Below, piece by piece: positions 52,586 through 61,344 of a stretch of 64,000 nt of DNA. The notes beneath the pieces were generated by a model. That model ran no database searches, was not told the origin of the DNA, and was given only the letters and a program-made list of their open reading frames with translations. The first letter of the stretch is position 1. Every line of letters starts with the position of its first letter. The stretch covers positions 4,638,501 through 4,702,500 of the forward strand of contig NZ_CP069127.1 in NCBI RefSeq assembly GCF_016811915.1, read 5' to 3'. A program made the position numbers and the translations under genes. Source of the DNA: Brevibacillus choshinensis (GTDB lineage Bacteria > Bacillota > Bacilli > Brevibacillales > Brevibacillaceae).

Positions 52586-53262
52586 TGGAGACTCCAGACT
52601 CTCCTTCAAACCGTTGACGATGCCGATTGCCGGGACGAGGTAATGAATCAGCGTCTCCTAATCGCTCAAGAGCTTGGCCAACTCTTATCCGCCTTTACGG
52701 GGGACACGTGGGAGAACCACGGCTTGTCATTTGCCTGTACGGACCCGAGCCGCTCCATGTGGACTTGAAGTTCATCACGGTGCGTGAACTCGAAACCCGC
52801 GTGGAGAACCCGCTTGTTCTCTGGGAGAGGGGACGCAGGATCACGGAAACCATCGAGAGCACTGTGCCGGTTTATCCGTCTATTGACCCTCAGTGGACGG
52901 AAGATAGGTTTTGGATATGGGTCCATTACGGAGCAGCGAAGCTCGGTAGAGGAGAACTCTACGAAGTGATTGACACGATTACTTTCCTGCGACGAAGCGT
53001 GATCGGCCCCTGCATCCTTCATTTGAAAGGCCGCCACCCCAATGGCGTCAGAAGGTTGGAGGAGTTCTCAAGCGAGTTTGCCGATGCGTTGAAAGAAACC
53101 GTCCCCAGCCATTCCGCCAACAACTGCTATCACGCGCTTAAAACCACGATTACGTTGTATCGGGATTTGCGGGACCGTATCAGCCGAATCAAACGAAAAG
53201 CAGATGCAGAAGAAGCAGCCGTCGCTTACTTGGATAAGGTGTATTCCTCTCTTTCGCGTTAA
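52586..53262 (+). pseudogene. Truncated and frameshifted nucleotidyltransferase-type gene
   Basis: Two frames together give one protein-like sequence. The first (to about 52700) reads DDADCRDEVMNQRLLIAQEL then GQLLSAFTGD. The second, from there to 53262, reads HVGEPRLVICLYGPEPLHVD, then DRFWIWVHYGAAKLGRGELY. This resembles the C-terminal three quarters of a nucleotidyltransferase-domain family often mislabelled oxalate:formate antiporter. The shift sits in GGGGACACGTGG near 52700, where one lost C would restore the frame. The N-terminal GSxARGD catalytic part is absent, replaced by the adjacent GNAT gene. Confidence 0.6.
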
Positions 53263-53278
53263 ACACTAGCAGATAGCA

Positions 53279-53311
53279 AGAGCACCGGCCCTAATTGGCT
53301 GGTGCTCTTTG
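53279..53311 (+). terminator. Terminator after the nucleotidyltransferase remnant
   Basis: AGAGCACC (53279-53286) pairs with GGTGCTCT (53301-53308), then TTG. Confidence 0.65.
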
Positions 53312-53377
53312 TGTGCTCAGAAACAGTCTTCCCCCCAACAAGCGGTCGCCATCATGGAGAGCAGTAAACCTGCGCTT

Positions 53378-53893
53378 TCAATACGGAATACAACCTGATT
53401 GAAGGCGGCTCGCTTTATGATCTGACTTCGAAATAGGTTGAATGTTATCCGTATCGCCAAGCATTGCTTCAGCAATCATCCGAAAATCCTCGAACCCGAT
53501 CTCAAAATGGCCAAAGCGGAAGTTGTACCCCCAATTTCGATTCCCACGTGTAAAGGTAAGCTGGTCCAATAGGTCGGTAATCTTCACTTCGCGACACGGG
53601 AGATAGCGGATATTCCGACGATATGGCACAAAGGATTCTGACATCGGATATTCGTAGACTCTGTCATCCGCAACAAGACCAATGGCGGTAAATGCTTGAA
53701 GCGCCTCTCCCCTCGACAAGTCCGTTCGTGGAGAGTAGTATATCAACCAATCATTTGCAGACATCCGCCGCAATGGTGCCGACTTGCCATGGCAGAGCTG
53801 TGCGAATCCGCCATGCACCCCCAGTTTTACGTGAGAAGCAGATACAACTCCAATCCAGTAACGGCTTTGCTGGTGTTTTCGATTGTTCGTCAT
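53378..53893 (-). CDS. EVE-domain protein (UPF0310, PUA-like)
   Basis: A 171-residue protein with one EVE domain (RYWIGVVSASHVKLGVHGGF, ANDWLIYYSPRTDLSRGEAL, QAFTAIGLVADDRVYEYPM). EVE domains bind modified nucleobases in DNA or RNA, and many accompany restriction or defence genes. None is next to this one. ATG 53893 follows GAAGGAAGGGACAGG; a longer frame from 54010 is possible but has no site. It is a single gene. Confidence 0.85.
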   Translation of the reverse strand: MTNNRKHQQSRYWIGVVSASHVKLGVHGGFAQLCHGKSAPLRRMSANDWLIYYSPRTDLSRGEALQAFTAIGLVADDRVYEYPMSESFVPYRRNIRYLPCREVKITDLLDQLTFTRGNRNWGYNFRFGHFEIGFEDFRMIAEAMLGDTDNIQPISKSDHKASRLQSGCIPY

Positions 53894-54030
53894 CGATCCT
53901 GTCCCTTCCTTCTCCATGATTGATGGGTTACATGTTAAAAAATTTTTATATGTTCCATCTGCAGAACATGATGACGATCGTGCACTTCGATAAGCAAAAC
54001 AACTCCCCAATCATCATCTGATGTAATGAT

Positions 54031-54068
54031 ATAAAAACGCTACTGACACCATCTTGTCAGTAGCGTTT
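54031..54068 (-). terminator. Terminator of the PEP-kinase/MFS operon
   Basis: A perfect 14-bp stem, AAACGCTACTGACA with TGTCAGTAGCGTTT, and on the minus strand a TTTTTATA tail. It lies 187 bases beyond the MFS stop. Confidence 0.8.
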
Positions 54069-54254
54069 AACATTTTTCAGCTTTATCGCGAACCCCTAAA
54101 AAGCTATCGATGCCGTTACTTCAACAACTTTCCCGTATTTGTTATACGGTTCACGAACGGTCATACCTGCAGACAGGAAGGGTACTCCATGTAGGAATCT
54201 CAGTAGCACCCGCACGCAGATTAACAAGATACAGAGCAGCCAAGCACCATCATT

Positions 54255-55574
54255 TCATCCGCTGCTCTCTTTTATGGATGGCTCACGTAATCCCCATACT
54301 ACGGGAATGCCTAATAATGCGAAGAAAAAAAGGGTATAGAACAGGAGATGGTAATCCATTAGCAAACTTACTAAAACGGAAGCGATCATACCTCCCACAT
54401 AACGGAATGTGGAAAAGATACCGGAGGCAACCCCTGACATCTCCTTTGAAACAGCTTGCAGCGAAGCCGTTTGCATAGATGCTGAACCTATTCCTGCCCC
54501 TAGTCCTCCGATGACCAGGCCAATTACGATCGTAACGAGTGAATGGTTGGAATAGAATCCTACGTATATCCCCACTGCTACGGCGGAGAAAAGAAAGGAA
54601 AGCAGAACTGTCATTTTCTTTCCAACTTGATCTGTCAGGTACCCGCCAACCCATGAAAACAGAGACATCGACAGCGAAAATGCAAAGAGCAGAACGCCAA
54701 TCGTTTCCACGGAGAAGTGGAATTCATTCTGCAAAAGAATAGGCATCACCAGGATGGTACTATACATGATGGCATTGCTAAACAGAATAGAAAAATTAGC
54801 ACTGGTAAACATGCGGTTTTTGAATAATTGAAATTGAATGAGCGGTTCCTCACATTTCTTTTCCTGACGGATGAACAGAAGAATGAGCATGCACAGGAGT
54901 CCCAATGTCCAAATCGTCCTATATTCGTTATGCGTCACTAACAGAATGAGCGTTATGAGACTGACACCTAGAAGGACCGATCCATAGATATCCAGCGTTG
55001 CAGTCTTTTCCTTTTTGATGGCTGGCAAAAGAAAAAACGATGCACATAACGATATCAAAGCAAAGGGGACATTGATCCAGAAGATGGACGTCCAGCCCCA
55101 TAAGCTGATTAAGATCGAGCCCATTAATGGGCCAAGCGCGGCGCCAATGCCCATGGAGAAACCAAACAATCCAAAGGTCTTGCCCATTTTCTCTCTGGGG
55201 GTCACATACCTGATGATGGCGCTGGCATTCGGAGCAGCCAATGCGCCACCGACAGCCTGAACGGCTCGAAAAATGATCAACCAAAGCAAATTCATCGTAA
55301 ACAGACATGCGATGGAGGAAAGTAGAAAAAGCAGCATGCCTAAAAGAAACATCTCCCGATTGCCATAAATATCCCCCAGTTTTCCGGCAATCGGCTGAAG
55401 CACGGTCATTACGATCAAATAAACGGTAATGATCCAAGAGGCATGAGTCAGGCTGCTATGCAAGGATTCAACGATGCTAGGCAAACCAACAGCAATCATG
55501 GTTGAATTGACAGGGACCAAAAAAGTCCCTGTCAATATGGTGAGCAGCACGAGTCCGTGCCTATTGTTTTCCAA
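54255..55574 (-). CDS. MFS drug exporter, DHA2 (EmrB/QacA, 14-TM) type
   Basis: A 439-residue transporter with the DHA2 signatures LTGTFLVPVNSTMIAVGLPS in TM1, ASWIITVYLIVMTVLQPIAG, and GFSMGIGAALGPLMGSILIS as motif C. It is a proton-coupled exporter of lipophilic drugs. TTG 55574 has GGAG 9 bases upstream and is preferred over ATG 55598, which has none; the start overlaps the end of the upstream gene by 14 bases, so translation is coupled. This is the third gene of an operon with the two PEP/ATP-type genes, linking chemical modification and export. Confidence 0.88.
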   Translation of the reverse strand: MENNRHGLVLLTILTGTFLVPVNSTMIAVGLPSIVESLHSSLTHASWIITVYLIVMTVLQPIAGKLGDIYGNREMFLLGMLLFLLSSIACLFTMNLLWLIIFRAVQAVGGALAAPNASAIIRYVTPREKMGKTFGLFGFSMGIGAALGPLMGSILISLWGWTSIFWINVPFALISLCASFFLLPAIKKEKTATLDIYGSVLLGVSLITLILLVTHNEYRTIWTLGLLCMLILLFIRQEKKCEEPLIQFQLFKNRMFTSANFSILFSNAIMYSTILVMPILLQNEFHFSVETIGVLLFAFSLSMSLFSWVGGYLTDQVGKKMTVLLSFLFSAVAVGIYVGFYSNHSLVTIVIGLVIGGLGAGIGSASMQTASLQAVSKEMSGVASGIFSTFRYVGGMIASVLVSLLMDYHLLFYTLFFFALLGIPVVWGLREPSIKESSG

Positions 55575-57195
55575 AGTGAACCACTCCGCTGGTACCATCT
55601 ACCGTGACGATATCTCCATCCCTAAGAACGCTCGTCGCTACTTTCGTCCCCACTACAGAAGGCACACGGTACTCTCTGGCAACGGTTCCTGCATGAGATA
55701 AGATCCCGCCCGCATCGGTCACGACCGCTCCCACGACTGAAAACAGAACCGTCCATGGCGGGGTCGTTGTTTTACAAACCAGTACATCTCCTGCCTGGAT
55801 TTTGGAAAAATCCTCAGGTCCTCGCACTACCTTTACAACTCCCGTGTACTGCCCCTGTGAAGCCGCATAGCCGGAAAAATGTTTCTCCTGCTCATTCACG
55901 TCTGGTGTCTTTATTCCAAACACGCGCTCCAAAATGGGATCGTCTGGAACTTGTTCTGGTGGTGTTCCATAAACGGGTGGCACGTTTTTCTGTTTGTTCT
56001 CCTCATGCTCCTGTTTTCGCCGCTCTATTGTTTGAGATACCAAAGTGGGTTTTGACAATACGTCGAGCAACTCATCATAGTACAGAAAGAAGATATCATT
56101 AGGAGCTTCCACTGCATTCGCTTCCACAAGCATCTCCCCCACCCGTAACAAGAAGAGCCTAGATTTCGCGGGGAGCATCGCGTCAATATAGAAGTGGTGG
56201 TCCTCATCCAGCCCCCAGGCATCCAGCGCCCATTGATGCAATTGGATAAACGCCTGCTTTCCTTCTCCCTCTGGCATTTTGGCTAACGTCTCAAGTAACT
56301 TCTCCTCGCGCTTTTGAACGATTTGCGCATATTCCTTTTCAAAATCATACTCTTTCTGCAAGTAGGCGCTGACCATGTATAGAACCTGATTGGGATTTTC
56401 GATCCAGGTTTCATCCAGGAATTCATGGGAGTTTGGGGAACGGTACCCGTACACCTCGAGAAATGCCTGCAGGTCTGTTAAAAAAGCTCTGCCTTCTTCT
56501 TGTTTACCGAGCTGTGATACGATTTCCTCAGTGGGAAATCCTGTGAATATCCCTTCTAGTACCGCAGACTGTTTCACCTGCACAGCCAGTTTCCATAGCT
56601 CCCGATCTGTCTCCAGCGTCTTGTTCATCACACCTGACAGACATTCATAAACGGCCGTTGCATCCGACTCGTTGGTTAGTCGAGCGTACATCTCCTCCAG
56701 CGCCATCGAATGTCCGCTTCTTGGCATCACAATTTCAAAATGCAGCTGCCATGCTTTCTCGTAGAACGCAAATAGTTCCTCAACTCTTTGTTTGGCTTCA
56801 GCTAATGTAGCCGTTTGGCTGCGATATGCATCCAATTGGCGATAAAATGGGGAGAATATATGTTCCACGGAATCCATCAGCCTTTGCTTTTGAATGGGAA
56901 ACAAGGTACCTACCAGCTCTTGATGCTCTCGAATCCGTGAGGGCATATCTCCCTCATGAGGAAGTGTTGCTTGATAAAGGCGACCATCCGCCAATTTCAT
57001 CATGAATTGACGGAGTGGCATTTTGAGATTTTCAAAGGCCGTTTTCGTTCCTTTTGTCATCGCCGGAATTTGAAACGACGCAAACAACGGGCTTACGGCA
57101 TGGGCCAAATGAACATCATCCTGTACCCAAAAATAGTTCTGTTTGTCTTCTTCATTCAGAATGATCTCTCTTTGAAATTCTGTCAGTGGCGTCAT
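55561..57195 (-). CDS. PEP-utilising (swivel-domain) half of a split phosphotransferase
   Basis: A 544-residue protein. The C-terminal 90 residues (from about 450) are a PEP-utiliser mobile domain with the phosphorylatable His in GGILSHAGTVAREYRVPSVV (near residue 501). The first 390 residues resemble the linker/substrate part of rifampin phosphotransferase-like and PEP-synthase-like proteins, without a PEP/pyruvate TIM barrel. It needs an ATP-grasp partner, which is the gene just upstream: the stop TGA and ATG 57195 share one base. AGGAGG precedes the ATG. It is probably half of an antibiotic or metabolite kinase; the substrate is not known. Confidence 0.85.
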   Translation of the reverse strand: MTPLTEFQREIILNEEDKQNYFWVQDDVHLAHAVSPLFASFQIPAMTKGTKTAFENLKMPLRQFMMKLADGRLYQATLPHEGDMPSRIREHQELVGTLFPIQKQRLMDSVEHIFSPFYRQLDAYRSQTATLAEAKQRVEELFAFYEKAWQLHFEIVMPRSGHSMALEEMYARLTNESDATAVYECLSGVMNKTLETDRELWKLAVQVKQSAVLEGIFTGFPTEEIVSQLGKQEEGRAFLTDLQAFLEVYGYRSPNSHEFLDETWIENPNQVLYMVSAYLQKEYDFEKEYAQIVQKREEKLLETLAKMPEGEGKQAFIQLHQWALDAWGLDEDHHFYIDAMLPAKSRLFLLRVGEMLVEANAVEAPNDIFFLYYDELLDVLSKPTLVSQTIERRKQEHEENKQKNVPPVYGTPPEQVPDDPILERVFGIKTPDVNEQEKHFSGYAASQGQYTGVVKVVRGPEDFSKIQAGDVLVCKTTTPPWTVLFSVVGAVVTDAGGILSHAGTVAREYRVPSVVGTKVATSVLRDGDIVTVDGTSGVVHFGKQ

Positions 57196-58082
57196 CAATC
57201 CTGGCCTCCTCTTGTGGTAACAGGTCTCACTTGCAGGATGTAGATGTGGTCAGCCTTGATCGCAAATTCGATATCGACGGGATGCTGGTAGAATGCTTCC
57301 ATTTTTTTCGTTTCACTTACCAGTGACAATAGTTGCTCATCTTTGAGACAAAAGCACTTTTGCTCTTCACTAGTTGTCTCTACTTCTTTTACGCCCTTTT
57401 GCCCATAAACCAGTTTCATTTCTTTCCCGCCCAGATCTCTGTGAATATAAGCAAGCTGTTTGCTGACAAGAAAGCTATCTGGCGTAACCATGCCGGAAAC
57501 AATAGCTTCTCCCAGGCCATAGCTCGCGTTAATCACGATCTCTTCCTTGTTTTCGGTTACCGGATTCATACTGAAAACGACACCTGAGACATCCGCTTCG
57601 ATGCACCGTTGAATCAAGACCGCCATCGGAAATTTCTCAGCAGCAATCTTTTTTTGCTGGGCGTATTGCTTAACCCTGTCTGAAAACAAGGAGCTCCAAC
57701 ACATTTTCACGCTCTCCATGAGATGAGGGAAATCTTTCACGTTGAGAATGCTTTCGTATTGGCCTGCAAAAGAGGCTCCATCCAAGTCCTCTGCTGCAGA
57801 AGAAGAACGAACGGCAACAGAAAGATCTGATTCGTTCGTTTCCACTTTCAGTCGCTCATAGGCGCTTGCAATGTCGTGCTCAATCTCTGCCGGTACAGTC
57901 GCCTCCCACATTTTTTCCTCTAAATGATTCTCTATCATGAAGCGAGCAAGTGCATTGGAAGTAATGATAAATCCTTGTGGTACTCGGAAGTTTTCTTTCA
58001 CCAATTGCCCTAAATGGAATGCTTTTGTACCCACTCGAAGGATGTCTTCCTGACCTGCCGATTGTAGGGATACCGTGTACAA
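57195..58082 (-). CDS. PEP/pyruvate-binding (ATP-grasp) half of a split phosphotransferase
   Basis: A 295-residue PPDK_N-type ATP-binding protein. Typical segments are VGTKAFHLGQL (Lys20 region), FRVPQGFIITSNAL, AVRSSSAAEDLDGASFAGQY near residue 90, and SGVVFSMNPVT, ASYGLGEAIVSGMVTPDSF and VDIEFAIKADHIYILQVRPV at the end. In full-length relatives (PEP synthase, rifampin phosphotransferase) this domain is fused to the swivel part; here the two are separate genes with 1-base overlap. TTG 58082 follows AAAGGAG by 9 bases. It is the first gene of the operon with the swivel protein and an MFS exporter. Confidence 0.88.
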   Translation of the reverse strand: MYTVSLQSAGQEDILRVGTKAFHLGQLVKENFRVPQGFIITSNALARFMIENHLEEKMWEATVPAEIEHDIASAYERLKVETNESDLSVAVRSSSAAEDLDGASFAGQYESILNVKDFPHLMESVKMCWSSLFSDRVKQYAQQKKIAAEKFPMAVLIQRCIEADVSGVVFSMNPVTENKEEIVINASYGLGEAIVSGMVTPDSFLVSKQLAYIHRDLGGKEMKLVYGQKGVKEVETTSEEQKCFCLKDEQLLSLVSETKKMEAFYQHPVDIEFAIKADHIYILQVRPVTTRGGQD

Positions 58083-58228
58083 CCATATGCACTCCTTTAC
58101 CGTAATGTAACGAAAATTTCACGAATGTTTTATAATCCTTAAACAGTATTCAAGAGTGACCCTAATATTCGAAAAAAATATTCTACTGAGTAATGATTCG
58201 GTGAAGCGCGCTACATTTTCTCAACGTG

Positions 58229-58260
58229 AAAAAGACACGAGCTGTTGGCTTCGTGCCTTT
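58229..58260 (-). terminator. Terminator-like hairpin upstream of the PEP-kinase operon
   Basis: On the minus strand AAAGGCACGA pairs with TCGTGTCTTT (one mismatch) around a 10-base loop, followed by TTC. It lies about 150 bases before TTG 58082 and 225 bases after the stop of the broken DUF1062 gene. It may end the latter or act as an attenuator for the operon. The rest of 58083-58484 is AT-rich, with an imperfect hairpin at about 58299-58323 and no gene. Confidence 0.5.
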
Positions 58261-58484
58261 CGAAGTGTTACCTGCCGGTTCGCATAACTCCCCCCGCTCC
58301 CCACGATCATTGTTCATTGTGGGTTTTACTTTACATTCTTTTCATAAACAAAAGCGGTTTGACGTCCAATTATCAATCATCAATACAACTTCTGTTTGCA
58401 CTCTACATTTTTTAAAATCAAGCCCGCTAGTGCTCCGGATTGACTCGTTGGTTAACATTTGTTCAAGAGCCTTTTGAGATAAAT

Positions 58485-58885
58485 TCAATATTTCCCGTAA
58501 CAAAGCAGATACTTTAAGCCGAGATGGATAGGGGCTTTAACGGGCCCTAGTATTTTATACTTTGGCAGGCCAGCTTCAGCTCCGTTTTTCTGTATCAGCC
58601 CCGTATCCATAGCATATTTCTTGACAAGCTCACCGTCATTGCTACGGAACCCCTCTAATATTTCAGAGGCAATGCTTTTGGGATTGATACGGGAGTAAAT
58701 AGTCATATTCCATGTACAATCGCAATCCGAACATTTATAGATTAACCATATATCTAAATACTTGCGTTGAGCGCTTACCCGAAACAATCCGGAACAAACA
58801 TGCTCTGCTTTTTTCCCACATTTCTTACAATACTGATTGCAGGGGGTGGAGATAGATATTGTATCTCCACGTTTGCTATTTGCAT
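58485..58885 (-). pseudogene. DUF1062 gene with a frameshift in a C run
   Basis: ATG 58885 follows AGGAAGG by 10 bases and starts MQIANVEIQYLSPPP. After a run of five C residues the coding continues in another frame: CNQYCKKCGKKAEHVCSGLF, then RVSAQRKYLDIWLIYKCSDC, with WNMTIYSRINPKSI further on. Together these match the DUF1062 family (EI-x-x-SPPP, two zinc-like CxxC pairs, LDIWLIYKC). Three or six C residues would keep the frame open, so one base is probably lost. The C terminus is also short. The family's function is unknown. Confidence 0.65.
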
Positions 58886-59050
58886 AAAATTTTATCCTTC
58901 CTATTTAGATTTAAATTCAGGAAAGAGAAAAGGTGGATTGTCACAAATCCTTCTCATAATTGTCCCTCCCAGTCTGGCATTTCGTCTGCTTACATTGTAT
59001 TATCCAGTCCCGCAAAACCAAACCTTAAAGACTTTTCATAAAAGAAAATG

Positions 59051-59080
59051 AGCCAGTGCAGAAGGTAAACTGCATTGGCT
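59051..59080 (-). terminator. Terminator of the CD3324-like fragment
   Basis: AGCCAGTGCAG (59051-59061) pairs with CTGCATTGGCT (59070-59080), followed on the minus strand by TCATTTTC. Confidence 0.7.
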
Positions 59081-59084
59081 CGTA

Positions 59085-59321
59085 CTATGCTTCATTCATG
59101 TTTCTTTGTTCCCGTATTATCCTTTGCATGCTTTTCAAAGACAAAAAATATTTATCAGATAATTCTTGCTGACTGTTCCCCGCCAAATAATCTTCATAAA
59201 TCTGCATATTTCGCTGCTGTAATTCTATGCGGGTAGATGTATTTGAGCCCCATTCTTTTTTATTGCCTGATTTTCTAGGTATATAGATAAACTCACCATC
59301 TACATACTCTTGAACCACCAA
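59085..59321 (-). pseudogene. CD3324-family protein, 5' truncated
   Basis: A 78-residue frame whose core, VQEYVDGEFIYIPRKSGNKK, then EWGSNTSTR, and NMQIYEDYLAGNSQQELSDK with SLKSMQRIIREQ, matches the CD3324 family: small Firmicutes proteins with a helix-turn-helix-like C terminus. Relatives carry 15-20 more residues before the QEYVDGE stretch. Here the sequence upstream of GTG 59321 does not continue that pattern and there is no good ribosome binding site. I take it as a remnant, though a short active protein cannot be excluded. Confidence 0.55.
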
Positions 59322-59363
59322 GCGCGGGCTCCATCCGATACAAAAACGAGCAAAAGACCCCTA

Positions 59364-59390
59364 AGGCTACCGATATATTACCGGTAGCCT
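59364..59390 (-). terminator. Terminator of the Lrp-type gene
   Basis: AGGCTACCG and CCGGTAGCCT arms around a short AT loop, 45 bases after the stop at 59435. Confidence 0.65.
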
Positions 59391-59434
59391 CCTCGTGTTG
59401 TAGTGAGCTCTCCCCCTACCTGTTGATCAAAAAC

Positions 59435-59866
59435 TCATGAAGGAATCAGCTTATCCTGTTTGATTGGCGAGGACAACACAATTAGCGTAGTGGAGTCGCC
59501 GAACGCGCCCAGCTCATTGATCGCACTCTCCAGCGTTTGTAGCGATTCGGTGACGAGCTTAACGAGAAAATTATACTGATGTCCGCTGATGCGATGCAGC
59601 TCGACCACATCCCGCGCCTCCCGACAATACTCCACGAATCGGTCGCATCCTTTTGTATAAAACAGGATGAAGGCGGAGATCGGCTTGTTGATTTTCTCAG
59701 GGGCGACGACGGCGCGATAGTGCTCGATGATGCCCTTCTCTTCCAAGCGACGCACCCGCTCCGTGACCGCAGGTTGTGACAATGAGACGCTTTTGCCTAA
59801 ATCCGTCATCGAGATGCGACCTTGCTCCTGCAGCACGAGCAAAATTTGTTTGTCCAGATCGTCCAT
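59435..59866 (-). CDS. Lrp/AsnC-family transcriptional regulator
   Basis: A 143-residue regulator with an N-terminal winged helix (MTDLGKSVSLSQPAVTERVR, RLEEKGIIEHYRAVV) and a C-terminal RAM effector domain (ELHRISGHQYNFLVKLVTES). AGGAGGCCCATTGA precedes ATG 59866. It is divergent from an Old Yellow Enzyme gene with a 155-base shared AT-rich region, so it probably controls that gene. The effector is unknown. Confidence 0.9.
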   Translation of the reverse strand: MDDLDKQILLVLQEQGRISMTDLGKSVSLSQPAVTERVRRLEEKGIIEHYRAVVAPEKINKPISAFILFYTKGCDRFVEYCREARDVVELHRISGHQYNFLVKLVTESLQTLESAINELGAFGDSTTLIVLSSPIKQDKLIPS

Positions 59867-60021
59867 TCAATGGGCCTCCTGATTTTTTAAAGTCATCTAC
59901 GCAAATGAAAATGATTTTAAAGTTAAACTCCATTCAAATACTTGAAAACCCCATGGGAGCGAATGATTTAATTATATAAAATTAATTCCAGAAAAGAAAA
60001 AACAAAGGGGAGAAATATAGG

Positions 60022-61071
60022 ATGAATTCCGAGTTGCTCCAGCCTACACGTATCGGCTCTTGGCACCTTCGCACGCGAATCGTGATGGCGCCCATGACCC
60101 GTGGATTCGCTCACGATGCCACTGGGACGGTCGGTGAGGAGGTCGTGTCTTACTATCAGCGGCGGGCTCATGACGGAATCGGTCTCATTATCACGGAGGG
60201 CATTACGCCATCGCCCCGAGGAAAAGGAACCTTTGGTGTTCCCGGCTTGTATATGAAGGAACATGCAAACGCATGGCGTAAAGTGACGGAAGCGGTGCAT
60301 GAGGAGGGTGGCACAATCGTAGCGCAGCTTTGGCATGTCGGCAGACTGACCCATCCGGATTTAACCGGCGGCCTTGCGCCTCTGGCCCCTTCAGCCCTCC
60401 AGGCAGAAGGACTCGTACATCGGTTACGTAAACCTTACGCGATGCCTGAGGCCATGACCATTGGCGAGATCCGGGAAGTTGTCCACCAGTATAGGCAGGC
60501 AGCGATGCACGCGGTAGACGCGGGTTTCGACGGCATCGAGATTCATGGCGCTCATGGCTACTTAATTGATCAGTTCGCATCGGAGATAACGAACCGCCGA
60601 ACCGACTGCTATGGTAACGAAAGAGCCGGACGCCTTCTGCTCATGAAAGAAATCCTTGCCACCGTAGGGGAAGTGGTAGGGATGGAACGTCTCATCCTTC
60701 GCTTTTCCGAACTGAAGGACGATCTGCCCGACTACCGGTGGTTGGATCCCGAAGTGGAAATCGAGGCATACCTCGGCGCGTTTCGCGAGGTTGGCCTTCG
60801 CATTCTCCATCCGTCTACGAATACGTTCCTCCAGCCGATATCGGGAGGACTTACGCTGCACGAGCACGTTCGCGATCGCTGGGATGGCACCTTGATCGGT
60901 GTCGGTGGCCTGAGCACCAGTTCCGCCACGGATGCAATCCGCTCAGGGGTTATCGATCTGGCCGCATTTGGCCGACCGCTGCTGGCCAACCCGGATTTCG
61001 TACAGCGGCTTAGGGCCGGGATGCCACTTGTCCCTTATGAGCCGGCAATCCATCTGAAGCATCTTCTGTAA
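60022..61071 (+). CDS. NADH:flavin oxidoreductase, Old Yellow Enzyme family
   Basis: A 349-residue TIM-barrel FMN enzyme. FMN-contacting and catalytic segments are RIVMAPMTRGFAHD, VAQLWHVGRLTHPD, DGIEIHGAHGYLIDQFASE (substrate-binding His pair in the HGAHGYL loop) and LAAFGRPLLANPDF at the end. It should reduce activated alkenes or related xenobiotics with NAD(P)H. AAAGGGGAGAAATATAGG precedes ATG 60022. It is divergent from the Lrp-type gene. Confidence 0.92.
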   Translation: MNSELLQPTRIGSWHLRTRIVMAPMTRGFAHDATGTVGEEVVSYYQRRAHDGIGLIITEGITPSPRGKGTFGVPGLYMKEHANAWRKVTEAVHEEGGTIVAQLWHVGRLTHPDLTGGLAPLAPSALQAEGLVHRLRKPYAMPEAMTIGEIREVVHQYRQAAMHAVDAGFDGIEIHGAHGYLIDQFASEITNRRTDCYGNERAGRLLLMKEILATVGEVVGMERLILRFSELKDDLPDYRWLDPEVEIEAYLGAFREVGLRILHPSTNTFLQPISGGLTLHEHVRDRWDGTLIGVGGLSTSSATDAIRSGVIDLAAFGRPLLANPDFVQRLRAGMPLVPYEPAIHLKHLL

Positions 61072-61142
61072 CTGCATGTCTCTACCTGCCGCAAGGCCCT
61101 CCACTTTTGTCAGAGCTGTACGCGACCCGTAAATGGAGAAAA

Positions 61143-61167
61143 GCAGCCGGTCGATTTGACCGGCTGC
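61143..61167 (+). terminator. Hairpin after the Old Yellow Enzyme gene
   Basis: A perfect 10-bp stem GCAGCCGGTC / GACCGGCTGC with a 5-base loop, about 70 bases after the stop. There is no T run, so it may be a weak terminator. Confidence 0.5.
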
Positions 61168-61344
61168 CCGATTATATCCATTAAAGTGCTTAAGCATTTG
61201 GGTGAAATCATGAAGCTCCTCATTTTTTCAGTCCGAGATTTGGACTTGGACGAGAACTTTGGTTTGCATCCGTATTAGAACGATTATTGAAAGCTCTTCG
61301 TCCTGGAGATCCGCGAAGAGGAGCCGATATTATTACAATAAGTA

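Noticed and set aside
53378..53893. EVE protein as part of a restriction system
   Set aside because: No restriction, methylase or McrB-like gene lies within several kilobases.
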